Assembly (NCBI RefSeq): GCF_900172315.1
Contig: NZ_FWFV01000001.1
Span: 62,001-126,000 of the forward strand
Direction: 5' to 3'
From: Palleronia marisminoris
Lineage (GTDB): Bacteria; Pseudomonadota; Alphaproteobacteria; Rhodobacterales; Rhodobacteraceae
DNA: 64,000 bases
Below are positions 9,745 through 18,373 of the stretch, piece by piece; the stretch's first letter is position 1, and the number at the start of each line of letters is the position of its first letter. Below the pieces are notes generated by a model, which was given only the letters and a program-made list of their open reading frames with translations, had not been told where the DNA came from and made no database searches. A program made the translations under genes and the position numbers.

Positions 9745-10422
9745 CTAGGAGGCCGATCTCATAAGGAAATGGGCAGCTTCGGTACGGTTGCGGACCCCAA
9801 GCTTGCGGATGACGCGGTGCATGTGCAATTTGACGGTATGCTCCGAGATCTTCAGCTGCGAGGCGATGAGCTTGTTCTGCTCACCTTGTGCCGCGAGGGC
9901 CAGGATTTCGGCCTCGCGGGCCGTCAGCTTCTGCAACGCCGGCGACGAGGAACGGGATCGGGTCGCGCGGCCGCAATCCTCGACGGCTCCAATAAGGCTG
10001 GTTGCGATCAGCGTCTGTCCCTGAAGGAACAGGCGGATGTAGGACATCCACGTATCGAGCCGGACGTTCGTCGGCATGAGGCTTATGTCCTGTTCCACGA
10101 TCCGGGTCCTGTGTTCCGCGAACATCGCGCGCGCTTGGTCTTCGTGCTCGTAGCAGAAAACCAATCGGGCTGATGGGATGACGCTCATCAGTTCGGTGAC
10201 GACGGTGCCGAACTCGGTCATCCGGTCGGGCGCCACGAGAACAAGCTGAATTTCCGGATGATGCCGGTAGTCGGAGTCGCGCGTGCAGAAGACGGACAAC
10301 TCGGCGAATTCGCGTGCGATCGCCGCGAGGAGCGTTTCGCTGAAATACAGTCCCGAGCCGTCGAAGTAGATCGCACGGCGAGCGGACGGTGCAGTGGGGG
10401 GCTCGTAACGAGGACCCGACAT
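9745..10422 (-). CDS. LuxR-family transcriptional regulator
   Basis: A 225-residue DNA-binding regulator. The C-terminal GerE/LuxR helix-turn-helix occupies about residues 163-220, with LTAREAEILALAAQG, the recognition helix region KISEHTVKLHMHRVIRKLGV and NRTEAAHFL. The N-terminal half (about 20-130) resembles a degenerate receiver-like alpha/beta fold, as in CsgD-type regulators, without a clear phospho-acceptor Asp. The start at 10422 (MSGPRYEP) is chosen because an AGAGG site precedes it; the open frame reaches 10602 without a better signal. It is divergent from the di-haem peroxidase gene over a 283-bp region and could control it; this is inferred from position only. Confidence 0.82.
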   Translation of the reverse strand: MSGPRYEPPTAPSARRAIYFDGSGLYFSETLLAAIAREFAELSVFCTRDSDYRHHPEIQLVLVAPDRMTEFGTVVTELMSVIPSARLVFCYEHEDQARAMFAEHRTRIVEQDISLMPTNVRLDTWMSYIRLFLQGQTLIATSLIGAVEDCGRATRSRSSSPALQKLTAREAEILALAAQGEQNKLIASQLKISEHTVKLHMHRVIRKLGVRNRTEAAHFLMRSAS

Positions 10423-10614
10423 CAATGAGAAACCTCTTGGAATATCTGTCTCCGCGAGGGAATGACGTCGGCGTCCAGTTGGACGATCGAAATCGTATGC
10501 GCGTGGTGGCGATCCAGTCGCAAATGCGGATACCTTACCCTCACCCCCGCCGATCGAGAAGCGATCAAATGTAGGAATATCTCGCAGTGTCGCCTCACGC
10601 ACCTCCTTGATGTG

Positions 10615-10624
10615 TCTCCGGAGA
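10615..10624. promoter_or_regulatory. Perfect 10-bp palindrome in LuxR/peroxidase divergent region
   Basis: TCTCCGGAGA lies about 80 bp before the peroxidase start and is followed by a second TCTCCG copy, giving a direct repeat as well. It could be a binding site for the divergently encoded LuxR-type regulator. The assignment rests on position and symmetry alone, and short GC-rich palindromes arise by chance in such genomes. Confidence 0.25.
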
Positions 10625-10705
10625 AAGTCTCCGCAAAAGGTGCGATCCCGCGTCGGCTGTCATGAGATCTTGCGCCTTCCGCGCCGGGGTGGTTGCCTGT
10701 TTCGC

Positions 10706-12016
10706 ATGTCACGCCTGATCCTCACTGTCGCATTGCTTGCCACGAACTCCTCGGCTGATCCAGTTGCACTGGACCCCGCGGGCTTCGTCGAACATCCGCC
10801 CTCGGAAGTCGAGCTGGGTCAGCTTCTATTTTACGATCCGATCCTGTCGGGCGGTCGAGGTGTAAGTTGCGCCTCGTGCCACCACCCGCGCTTCGGGACC
10901 GGGGACGGCATGGCGCTGGGGCTGGGCGATGGAGGCGTGGGCCTTGGTCCCGACAGGCGGCCCGACCCGGACAACCTTCCCGAACAGCGCATTCCGCGGA
11001 ACGCGACGGCCCTGTTCAATCTTGGCCACCGCGACGTCACGACCATGTTCGCGGATGGGCGGATCGAGGTCGATCCGGACCGCCCCTCGGGCCTGCGGAC
11101 CCCTATCGAGGACGAGATGGTCAGCGGCTTCGCCAGCCTTCTGTCTGCGCAGACGATGTTCCCGGTGCTCTCGCCAGACGAAATGGCCGGGCACTACGAG
11201 GAGAACGAAGTAGCGCTGGCCGTGCGGCAAGGGCGGCTGACGGGCGAGGGCGGGGCGTGGGATCTGATCGCCGAGAGGGTGGCAGACGTCCCTGACTACG
11301 CGGACCGGTTCGCCGAGGTTTATCCCGAAATCGCCGCCGGGCGCGACATAGACTTCACCGACATCTCTAACGCGATAGCGGCGTTCGTGGCGGTGGAGTG
11401 GCGAGCCGACGATACGCCCTACGACCGCTATTTGCGCGGCACCGGCGGCCTGTCCACGCCCGCCCGGGCGGGAATGGAGCTGTTCTTCGGCCCAGCCGGC
11501 TGCAGCGACTGCCACGCGGGGTCGCTCTTGTCAGATCAGAGTTTTCACCCGATGGGCGCGCCGCAGCTCGGACCCGGCAAGGCCGAGCGGTTCGAAAGCC
11601 ACCAGCGCGATGTGGGTCGCATGCGCGTAACCGGTCAGCCCGAGGACGCCTTTGCCTTCCGCACGCCGATGCTGCGCAACGTGACGCGCTCCGGCCCGTG
11701 GGGTCATGCTGGCAGCCACGATGATTTGCGCGACTTCTTGCGCGACCATGCCGATCCTCTGAGCGCCGGCATGGCTGAGGCCCCCAAGGTCACTTTGCCG
11801 ACCATCGAGGGCGCAGCCGAGGATTGGACGATCTGGTCCGATCCCGCCGAACGGGCCGAGATCCTCGCGGCCGTGCGTCACGAAACCCGGCCGCTGACCG
11901 AGCGCGAGCTCGATGTCCTGATGAAGTTCCTCGAAGCGCTCGAGGACGAGACGTCGCTGATCGGTCGCCTGGGTATTCCCGATACGGTGCCCTCGGGTCT
12001 GCCTGTCGAGCGCTGA
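10706..12016 (+). CDS. Di-haem cytochrome c peroxidase / MauG-like protein
   Basis: A 436-residue exported protein with a short signal-like N-terminus (residues 1-17) and two c-haem sites, CASCH at 55-59 and CSDCH at 266-270, the layout of the CCP/MauG superfamily. Family landmarks include CHHPRFGTGDG, RNATALFNLGH, TPMLRNVTRSGPWGHAG and an ELLFFGPAGC-like second haem entry (seen as ELFFGPAGC). Members either reduce hydrogen peroxide in the periplasm using cytochrome c or cupredoxin electrons, or oxidise side chains of a partner protein as MauG and MbnH do. Which applies is not decided by the motifs. The gene ends exactly where the convergent FG-GAP gene ends, with abutting stop codons. The start at ATG 10706 opens directly on the hydrophobic leader; a longer open frame begins at 10607. 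Confidence 0.9.
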   Translation: MSRLILTVALLATNSSADPVALDPAGFVEHPPSEVELGQLLFYDPILSGGRGVSCASCHHPRFGTGDGMALGLGDGGVGLGPDRRPDPDNLPEQRIPRNATALFNLGHRDVTTMFADGRIEVDPDRPSGLRTPIEDEMVSGFASLLSAQTMFPVLSPDEMAGHYEENEVALAVRQGRLTGEGGAWDLIAERVADVPDYADRFAEVYPEIAAGRDIDFTDISNAIAAFVAVEWRADDTPYDRYLRGTGGLSTPARAGMELFFGPAGCSDCHAGSLLSDQSFHPMGAPQLGPGKAERFESHQRDVGRMRVTGQPEDAFAFRTPMLRNVTRSGPWGHAGSHDDLRDFLRDHADPLSAGMAEAPKVTLPTIEGAAEDWTIWSDPAERAEILAAVRHETRPLTERELDVLMKFLEALEDETSLIGRLGIPDTVPSGLPVER

Positions 12017-13525
12017 CTACGGGCGGGGACGGATCACGCGGTTCACCTCGACGGGCTGCCATTGCCCGGCGGTGCCGTGCGGCCAGATCACGCGCATCTC
12101 GGCCGTCACGGCCTCGCCCAGACCGAAGTGGATGGGTCCCGCCTGTCCACCCGCATGGCCACCGCCGACGGTAATCTCGCGCACCTGCGTGCCGGCCTCT
12201 GCCCGCAGCTCGATCCAGGCACCGACAGCGCGAGTGTTCGGGCCGTCGGTGCGCGGCTCGATCCCGAGCCAGTTGCCGGCCCCCTCGGTTTCGTTCCGCC
12301 AGACGCGCAGCGGCGCGCGACGGGCCGAGACCACCAGATCCAACCGTCCGTCTCCGTCGAAATCGGCAAGCGCCGCGCCACGGGATCGCGCCTCGTCGGC
12401 GATACCTGCCGGGCCGCCGGTTTCCTCGAACCGACCTTCTGGCGTCTGCATCAGCAGGTTGTTCGGGTCCTTCATTGCGTTCGACGGCATCTGGTCGACG
12501 TTGCCCTTGGCGATGAACAGGTCCAGCCGGGTGTCGTTGTCCACGTCCGCGAACTCTGCATGCCAGCCGGTCGAGGGGCGGCCGTCGTCACCTTGATAAG
12601 GGCGTTGCGCCGCGGCGCCGACCTCGTAGGGGGCGTTCCGCCAGTTCTCTCCGTCGTTGAACTGGAGCAGTTGGTCGCCCATCGAGGTCAACATGACCTC
12701 GGGCAGGCCGTCCCCGGTGATGTCCGCGCTCGCAATCCCCATGCCCCAGAGCGATACCTTCTCCCATTCGTCGGCCTCGGTTCGCGGGGCGAGAGGGTCG
12801 AGTCGCCACATCTCCTCGAAGCCGCCGAGAACATAGTAGTGTCGGTCGTTCGAGATCCGAAGCTCGGGCGTCCCGCGCCGTTGCCAGTCCGAGATCAGCA
12901 TGGACAGCGCGCACCAGCCGGGCGTGATCGGGACGGGCGGGCCGTAGCGACCGCCCTCGGCGCGGTAGAGCGCATTGTCGTCGCAGGCCCCGAACGGACC
13001 CTCGGGGTCGGTGCGATCCACGTAGTTGCCGATGGCGAGCGTCGGCAAGTCGCGGCCCGACTCCCACGTGGCCGAGAAGGCCGTGGACCAGGCGTTCCCG
13101 CCGTCGAATCCCCATGCTTCGCTGTTGTCCCCGAAGCCGCAGGCCCCGTCACCCTTCAGAAGCTGGTTCTCCCCGACCCGCAGCACCACGAGATCGAGAG
13201 GACCGTCACCGTCGATATCGAGCGGATAGAGGCCGGTCGTTCCGAGCAGGTCGGGCAGGGTGCCTAGGGTGAATCGTATCTCCTCGCCCAGGGTCTGGTT
13301 GACGAACAGCCGCGCCGGTTCGCTGCCCCCCGCGGCGGCGAGGTCGGGGCGGCCGTCACCGTTGCAGTCGAACACGGCGACGCCGCCGCCGACGAAATGT
13401 TCCCAGCCGCCGGAGTAGATGTGCTCAACCGGAAGCGCATCCGGTTGCAGTTGGAAGGTCGGCGAACCCGCACCCGCGAGGGCCGGGAAGACGGCGAGAC
13501 AGGCGGCAAAAGCGACTGGCTTCAT
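12017..13525 (-). CDS. Secreted FG-GAP/VCBS repeat protein with C-terminal ASPIC/UnbV domain
   Basis: A 502-residue protein with a clear signal peptide (MKPVAFAACLAVFPALAGAG). The body carries several FG-GAP/VCBS calcium-binding repeats, for example VFDCNGDGRPDLA, LDIDGDGPLDLVV, DITGDGLPEVML, DVDNDTRLDLFIA and DFDGDGRLDLVV, consistent with a beta-propeller. The end (about 425-500) is an ASPIC/UnbV-type domain ending in IWPHGTAGQWQPVEV. It is rich in tryptophan (16 counted). The start at 13525 overlaps the ROK regulator stop as ATGA, so it is probably cotranscribed with that gene, yet it faces the di-haem peroxidase with no space between. Function is unknown; a periplasmic or surface binding role is inferred. 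Confidence 0.85.
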   Translation of the reverse strand: MKPVAFAACLAVFPALAGAGSPTFQLQPDALPVEHIYSGGWEHFVGGGVAVFDCNGDGRPDLAAAGGSEPARLFVNQTLGEEIRFTLGTLPDLLGTTGLYPLDIDGDGPLDLVVLRVGENQLLKGDGACGFGDNSEAWGFDGGNAWSTAFSATWESGRDLPTLAIGNYVDRTDPEGPFGACDDNALYRAEGGRYGPPVPITPGWCALSMLISDWQRRGTPELRISNDRHYYVLGGFEEMWRLDPLAPRTEADEWEKVSLWGMGIASADITGDGLPEVMLTSMGDQLLQFNDGENWRNAPYEVGAAAQRPYQGDDGRPSTGWHAEFADVDNDTRLDLFIAKGNVDQMPSNAMKDPNNLLMQTPEGRFEETGGPAGIADEARSRGAALADFDGDGRLDLVVSARRAPLRVWRNETEGAGNWLGIEPRTDGPNTRAVGAWIELRAEAGTQVREITVGGGHAGGQAGPIHFGLGEAVTAEMRVIWPHGTAGQWQPVEVNRVIRPRP

Positions 13526-14787
13526 GCGACGGCCTCGCGGCTCAGGCCCAACTGGGTCTCGGTCACGTTCGACAGGGCGAGCGCCGCGGCGCCGTGAGCC
13601 CACATGAGGTCGCCCCATTCGTGGATCTCGAGCGGCGGGAGAGCCTCGCCCGCATCGATCGTGAACTCGCGCATTTCATTCAGCAGATCGTCCGCGTTCA
13701 ACCAGTCGTAGCGCATCCGGCCGCCCGAGAGGATCAGGAGCGTGGGGTTGAACAGGTTGACCACGGTCGACAGCCCCGCGGCAAGATATCGGCGTGCGCG
13801 GCGATAGACCGACGCCGCAGTCTCGTCGCCCGCATCCGCGGCGGCTCGCAGCATGTCGATCAGCTCGAGGATCGGCGGGATCTGCGCCTCCGGCAACTTC
13901 AGGGCCACCGCGGCATCCCGCGCGATGGCGTAGTCGGCCAGATAGGCCTCGAGGCACCCATGTTGGCCGCATCGGCAGAGCGCCCCGTCGACCTGCACCT
14001 TCGTATGGCCGAGCTCGACCCCATAGCCGTTCGCGCCGCGGAAAATGTTGTGGTTCAGAACGACCCCGAAACCTACGCCTTGCTCGATGGTGACCACGGC
14101 GAAATCTGGTTTATCGCGGCCAAGGCCGAACCAAAGCTCGGCCAGTGCGACGAGGTTGGCATCATTGTCCACCGCCACCGGCACCCCGAGACGAGCTGCC
14201 GCGAGGCGCGACAGCTCGAACCCGCGTTCGGCAAAGACGGGGGACCAGTGGACGTGGCCGGTGGCGTTGTGGACGAAGCCCGGGACGCCCAGCCCGACGC
14301 CGCCGAGATCGGAATGAGATCGCCCGGCCTTTCGCAGAAGTTCGGTCACCATGGCGCCGATGGCATCGATCTGGGCGGCGGCGGTAAGCAAGACAGGCGC
14401 GACATCGTCCTGAACCGATGCGAGCCGGTTTCCTGCGAAGTCCACCAGGATCCCGGTGCGGTCTCGACTCGACAGCTTTATGCCGACGACGACGAAAGCG
14501 TCCGGGCGGACGGCAAGGCTGACGGGCGGCCGGCCGCGTGGAGTGACGGGGGGCTTGCGCGGGTCCGTGACCTCTTGCAGCAGTCCCGTCTCGATCAACT
14601 CGCCCGTCAAGGTCGAGACGGTTCCGGGGGAAATGTTCAGGACGCGGGCGACCCGGGCGCGGGGGACCGGTCCCGATGCGCGAATGAAGTCGAAGATTCG
14701 CAACTTCAGCGGGCGCACGGCGGCCGGATCCTCGGTGATGACGGGCCCGCAGGTCGCGACCGAGGGTCCGCCTATGTTGACCTCCAT
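13522..14787 (-). CDS. xylR: ROK-family transcriptional repressor, probable xylose regulator XylR
   Basis: A 421-residue repressor. An N-terminal winged helix-turn-helix (about 25-90; RARVARVLNISPGTVSTLTGEL) is followed by a ROK sugar-kinase-like domain with IKLSSRDRTGILVD, GLGVPGFV, AVDNDANLVALAELW and the zinc-binding signature ALCRCGQHGCLEAYLA. Such proteins bind a sugar and release operator DNA. The gene is divergent from xylFHG, which makes xylose the likely effector (inference from context). The start at 14787 is preceded by GGGGGAG. Its stop overlaps the FG-GAP gene start. Confidence 0.88.
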   Translation of the reverse strand: MEVNIGGPSVATCGPVITEDPAAVRPLKLRIFDFIRASGPVPRARVARVLNISPGTVSTLTGELIETGLLQEVTDPRKPPVTPRGRPPVSLAVRPDAFVVVGIKLSSRDRTGILVDFAGNRLASVQDDVAPVLLTAAAQIDAIGAMVTELLRKAGRSHSDLGGVGLGVPGFVHNATGHVHWSPVFAERGFELSRLAAARLGVPVAVDNDANLVALAELWFGLGRDKPDFAVVTIEQGVGFGVVLNHNIFRGANGYGVELGHTKVQVDGALCRCGQHGCLEAYLADYAIARDAAVALKLPEAQIPPILELIDMLRAAADAGDETAASVYRRARRYLAAGLSTVVNLFNPTLLILSGGRMRYDWLNADDLLNEMREFTIDAGEALPPLEIHEWGDLMWAHGAAALALSNVTETQLGLSREAVA

Positions 14788-14895
14788 TTTACTCCCCCCT
14801 CGAACAAAATGCCGTCTCGACACTGTTCTGCGACGCAGAATTGGTCGCCTGACCGCACTGATTGGCGTAGTGTTGGAGGAAACGGAGCGTCGTAT

Positions 14896-14910
14896 CAAAT
14901 ATTAAGTTTG
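14896..14910. promoter_or_regulatory. Possible operator: AT-rich imperfect inverted repeat
   Basis: CAAATATTAAGTTTG in the 196-bp divergent region between the ROK repressor and xylF is an imperfect dyad (CAAAT ... GTTTG) in an otherwise GC-rich stretch. ROK repressors commonly bind AT-rich dyads in their own divergent promoters. No experimental or comparative support is available here. Confidence 0.3.
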
Positions 14911-14983
14911 ACTGTCGAAGTAAGACGAGCAAGATAACCCGAACCCGGCCGCAACAGATCCGGGTCGTTAATGGGAGGCTACC

Positions 14984-16015
14984 ATGAAGAACCGTTTGCT
15001 CGTTGCCGCGCTCGCCGCGACCGCCATCACCCCCGCCGCCGTCCTGGCCCAGGACGGCCCCACCGTGGGCGTGAGCTGGTCCAACTTCCAGGAAGAGCGG
15101 TGGAAGACCGACGAGGCAGCCATTCAGTCCGCCCTCGAGGAAGCCGGTGCCGAGTACATATCGGCCGACGCGCAGTCGTCCTCCTCGAAGCAGCTCTCGG
15201 ATATCGAATCGCTGATCAGCCAGGGCGCCGAGGTGCTCATCATCCTCGCGCAGGATACCCAGGCGATCATTCCCGCCGTTCAGCGCGCCGCCGATAACGG
15301 CATCCCCGTCATCGCCTATGACCGCCTGATCGAGGACGATCGTGCCTTCTACCTGACCTTCGACAACATCGAAGTCGGCCGGATGCAGGCCCGCGCCGTG
15401 CTCGAAGCGCAGCCCGAAGGCAACTACGTGATGATCAAGGGCTCGCCCACCGACCCGAACGCGGACTTCCTCCGCCAGGGTCAGCAGGAAGTCCTGCAGG
15501 ACGCGATCGACGCCGGTGACATCACCATCGCCGGTGAAGCCTATACCGATCAGTGGCTGCCCGCGAACGCGCAGCGCAACATGGAACAGATCCTGACCGC
15601 CAACGACAACAACGTCGACGCGGTCGTCGCATCGAACGACGGCACCGCCGGCGGCGCGGTGGCCGCACTTTCGGCGCAAGGCCTCGACGGGATCCCCGTC
15701 TCGGGTCAGGATGCCGACTACGCCGCGCTGAACCGTATCGCGCAGGGTACGCAGACCGTCTCGGTCTGGAAGGACAGCCGCGATCTGGGCCGCCGCGCGG
15801 GCGAGATTGCCGTGAACCTTGCCGACGGAACCGAGCTTTCCGCAATCGAAGGGGCCGAAGAGTGGACATCGCCCGCTGGAACGACCCTTTGGGCCGAGTT
15901 CCTCGAGCCCGTTCCGGTGACGCAAGAGAACCTGAACGTTGTCGTCGATGCCGGATGGATCACCCAGGAAGAGCTGTGCCAGGGCGTCACCGACGGCCCG
16001 GCCCCCTGCAACTGA
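14984..16015 (+). CDS. xylF: XylF D-xylose ABC transporter periplasmic binding protein
   Basis: A 343-residue periplasmic sugar-binding protein with a signal peptide (about residues 1-22, cleavage after VLAQ). It has the type I periplasmic fold (Peripla_BP_4), with [13 protein letters not shown] at the N-terminus, [27 protein letters not shown], the ASNDGTAGG hinge segment and [14 protein letters not shown], all close to XylF of Escherichia coli. GGGAGG precedes the ATG. It is the first gene of the xylFHG operon, opposite the ROK repressor; a hairpin just downstream probably sets its higher expression. Confidence 0.94.
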   Translation: MKNRLLVAALAATAITPAAVLAQDGPTVGVSWSNFQEERWKTDEAAIQSALEEAGAEYISADAQSSSSKQLSDIESLISQGAEVLIILAQDTQAIIPAVQRAADNGIPVIAYDRLIEDDRAFYLTFDNIEVGRMQARAVLEAQPEGNYVMIKGSPTDPNADFLRQGQQEVLQDAIDAGDITIAGEAYTDQWLPANAQRNMEQILTANDNNVDAVVASNDGTAGGAVAALSAQGLDGIPVSGQDADYAALNRIAQGTQTVSVWKDSRDLGRRAGEIAVNLADGTELSAIEGAEEWTSPAGTTLWAEFLEPVPVTQENLNVVVDAGWITQEELCQGVTDGPAPCN

Positions 16016-16032
16016 TCCGCTGAAAATCCGCT

Positions 16033-16066
16033 CCGGCACGCTTTGCGCGTGCCGGGGCGTCCTTTT
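16033..16066 (+). terminator. Intercistronic hairpin between xylF and xylH
   Basis: CCGGCACGC and GCGTGCCGG form a 9-bp perfect stem with a 5-nt loop (16033-16055), then CGTCCTTTT. Such hairpins after the binding-protein gene partly terminate transcription or protect the upstream mRNA, giving more binding protein than membrane components. The T-run starts several bases after the stem, so termination is probably incomplete. Confidence 0.75.
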
Positions 16067-16115
16067 GCGCATCCCTCGGGGTGCGCCTGACGTTTTATCC
16101 TGAAGGGTGACCGTA

Positions 16116-17408
16116 ATGGCCGATGCCAGTGCTTCCCCCGCCTCGTCGCAGCGCAAGAACATCCTCAAGACGATGGAGATCGACACCCGGCTGCTCGGCA
16201 TGGTCGGCGCCTTCATCGTCGTCTGCGTGATGTTCAACCTGTTGACGGACGGGCGCTTTCTGACTCCCCGCAACATCTTCAACCTGACGATTCAGACCGT
16301 CTCAGTCGCGATCATGGCAACAGGCATGGTCTTCGTGATCGTCACCCGCCACATCGACCTCAGCGTCGGTTCGCTGCTTGCGACCTGCTCGGCCATGATG
16401 GCGATGACGCAGACCAGTTTCCTGCCAGCCATGGGCGTCGACTTCGGGAACCCGTTGATCGCGCCCGTCGCGATCATCGTCGGCATTGTCACAGGTGCCG
16501 TGATCGGCGCCTTCCAGGGCTGGCTGATCGGCTACCTCGCGATCCCGGCCTTCATCGTGACGCTCGGCGGCCTTCTGGTGTGGCGCAACGTCGCCTGGTA
16601 CCTGACCAACGGCCAGACGATCGGTCCGCTCGACGAGACGTTCCAGCTTCTGGGCGGCATCGGCGGCACGCTCGGCACAACCGGCAGCTGGATCGTCGGC
16701 GTACTCGGAGTGATCGCAGCCTGCGTCGCGATCTGGTCGGCCCGTCATGCGCGCATCCACCACGAGTTTCCGGTCAAGCCCGTCTGGGCCGAGGGGCTTC
16801 TGATGGTCGTGGCCGCAGCCCTGATCCTGGGCTTCGTCGCGGTTCTGAACGCTTACGAAGTGCCAGCCCGTGTGCTCGAGCGGCAGTTCGAAGCCTCCGG
16901 CCAAGTCATGCCCGAGGGCTACGTTCAAGGCTACGGCGTCCCTTATTCGGTCCTTCTGCTGATCGCGGTCGCGGTCGTCATGACGATGATCGCCCGCAAG
17001 ACGCGCCTCGGCCGCTATATCTTCGCGACCGGCGGCAACCCTGATGCGGCCGAGCTTTCGGGCATCAACACGCGCCTGCTGACGGTCAAGGTCTTCGCGA
17101 TCATGGGCGTGCTCTGCGGACTCGCCGGCCTCGTGGCGTCGGCGCGCCTGTCGTTCCACTCGAACGACATTGGCACGCTGGACGAATTGCGCGTAATCGC
17201 CGCCGCCGTGATCGGGGGCACTGCGCTAGCGGGGGGGCTCGGCACGATCTACGGAGCGATCCTCGGCGCGCTGATCATGCAGTCGCTGCAGTCGGGCATG
17301 GCGATGGTCGGTGTGGATGCACCGTTCCAGAACATCGTCGTGGGCGCCGTGCTGGTCCTCGCCGTCCTCGTGGACATCCTCTACCGCAAAAAGACGGGAG
17401 CGAACTGA
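16116..17408 (+). CDS. xylH: XylH xylose ABC transporter permease
   Basis: A 430-residue inner-membrane permease of the BPD_transp_2 family with about 10 or more hydrophobic segments. Seen are [24 protein letters not shown], typical of ribose/xylose permeases (quoted in part), [32 protein letters not shown], the coupling region [12 protein letters not shown] and the C-terminal [19 protein letters not shown]. The start at ATG 16116 follows AAGGG at normal spacing. An extended hydrophilic loop around residues 190-220 is longer than in ribose permeases and matches XylH-type proteins. It overlaps xylG as TGATG. Confidence 0.93.
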   Translation: MADASASPASSQRKNILKTMEIDTRLLGMVGAFIVVCVMFNLLTDGRFLTPRNIFNLTIQTVSVAIMATGMVFVIVTRHIDLSVGSLLATCSAMMAMTQTSFLPAMGVDFGNPLIAPVAIIVGIVTGAVIGAFQGWLIGYLAIPAFIVTLGGLLVWRNVAWYLTNGQTIGPLDETFQLLGGIGGTLGTTGSWIVGVLGVIAACVAIWSARHARIHHEFPVKPVWAEGLLMVVAAALILGFVAVLNAYEVPARVLERQFEASGQVMPEGYVQGYGVPYSVLLLIAVAVVMTMIARKTRLGRYIFATGGNPDAAELSGINTRLLTVKVFAIMGVLCGLAGLVASARLSFHSNDIGTLDELRVIAAAVIGGTALAGGLGTIYGAILGALIMQSLQSGMAMVGVDAPFQNIVVGAVLVLAVLVDILYRKKTGAN

Positions 17409-18172
17409 TGATCGACCGCAGCGGAACTCCTCTCGTCGAATTGCGCGACATCTCGATCGCCTTCGGCGGCGTAAAGGCCGTCGATCACGTAAGCGTCGAC
17501 CTGTACCCGGGCGAGGTCGTCGGTCTTCTGGGGCACAACGGCGCGGGCAAATCGACCCTCATCAAGTGCCTGTCGGGCGCTTACCGGCAGGACACGGGCG
17601 ACGTTTTCGTCAATGGCGAGAAGGCCAATATCGCAAACCCCCGCGACGCCCGCGACTACAATATCGAGACGATCTATCAGACGCTCGCGCTGGCCGACAA
17701 TCTCGACGCCGCCTCGAACCTGTTCCTGGGGCGCGAGTTGACGACGAGCTTCGGCTTCGTCGATGACGCCGCGATGGAAGCCGAGACGCGCAAGATCATG
17801 GGGCGGCTCAACCCCAACTTCCGCAAGTTCGGGTCACCTGTTAAGGCGCTTTCGGGCGGACAGCGGCAGTCGGTCGCAATCGCGCGCGCGGTCTACTTCC
17901 AGGCCAAGATCCTGATCATGGACGAGCCGACGGCCGCCCTCGGTCCACAGGAAACCCAGATGGTCGCCGAACTGATCCAGGAGCTGAAGAAGGACGGCCT
18001 CGGCATCTTCCTGATCGACCACGACGTGCACCAGGTGAAAGAGCTTTGCGACCGCGCCGCGGTGATGAAGAACGGCGAACTAGTTGGCGTCGTGGACGTC
18101 GATGATGTCACCACCGACGATCTGCTGGCGATGATCATCGCCGGGAAACGGCCCGAGCACCTGGCTGCCTGA
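17408..18172 (+). CDS. xylG: XylG xylose importer ATPase, single-domain form
   Basis: A 254-residue ABC ATPase that powers the XylFH importer. It has Walker [10 protein letters not shown] (about 41-49), Q-loop, signature LSGGQRQS, Walker [13 protein letters not shown] and switch His in [12 protein letters not shown]. Escherichia coli XylG is about twice as long because it has two ABC domains in one chain; here only one is present, followed directly by the stop and a terminator, so it is not a truncation by frameshift. A single-domain subunit implies a homodimer in the transporter. It overlaps the xylH stop by one base. Confidence 0.92.
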   Translation: MIDRSGTPLVELRDISIAFGGVKAVDHVSVDLYPGEVVGLLGHNGAGKSTLIKCLSGAYRQDTGDVFVNGEKANIANPRDARDYNIETIYQTLALADNLDAASNLFLGRELTTSFGFVDDAAMEAETRKIMGRLNPNFRKFGSPVKALSGGQRQSVAIARAVYFQAKILIMDEPTAALGPQETQMVAELIQELKKDGLGIFLIDHDVHQVKELCDRAAVMKNGELVGVVDVDDVTTDDLLAMIIAGKRPEHLAA

Positions 18173-18194
18173 GCGCCAACAAGACCCATGCCGT

Positions 18195-18225
18195 GCCCGT
18201 CGGATCCCACTCCGGCGGGCTTTTT
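18195..18225 (+). terminator. Rho-independent terminator of xylFHG
   Basis: Stem of ten pairs (GCCCGTCGGA with TCCGGCGGGC, one G-U pair), a six-base loop and five T residues directly after, about 23 bp past the xylG stop. Confidence 0.93.
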
Positions 18226-18373
18226 CGTGCTCACCGAGTCTTCGCGGACGGGAGCCCGACGATGAAAATCCTACCCATTTTCAGCGAGGGATTAACCCGG
18301 ACTTGGGGTCGGCGGTCTAGACGACTTGAGCGGGCGTTTGGCCTCCCGCGCGCGAACCGAGGAGCAGAAAGCG

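Noticed and set aside
12062-13267. A 401-codon plus-strand open frame
   Set aside because: Antisense to the FG-GAP/UnbV gene, whose signal peptide and calcium-binding repeats identify the true frame.
17408-18172. XylG truncated by a frameshift
   Set aside because: The single ABC domain is complete through the switch His and is followed by a stop and a strong terminator, with no second-domain remnant.
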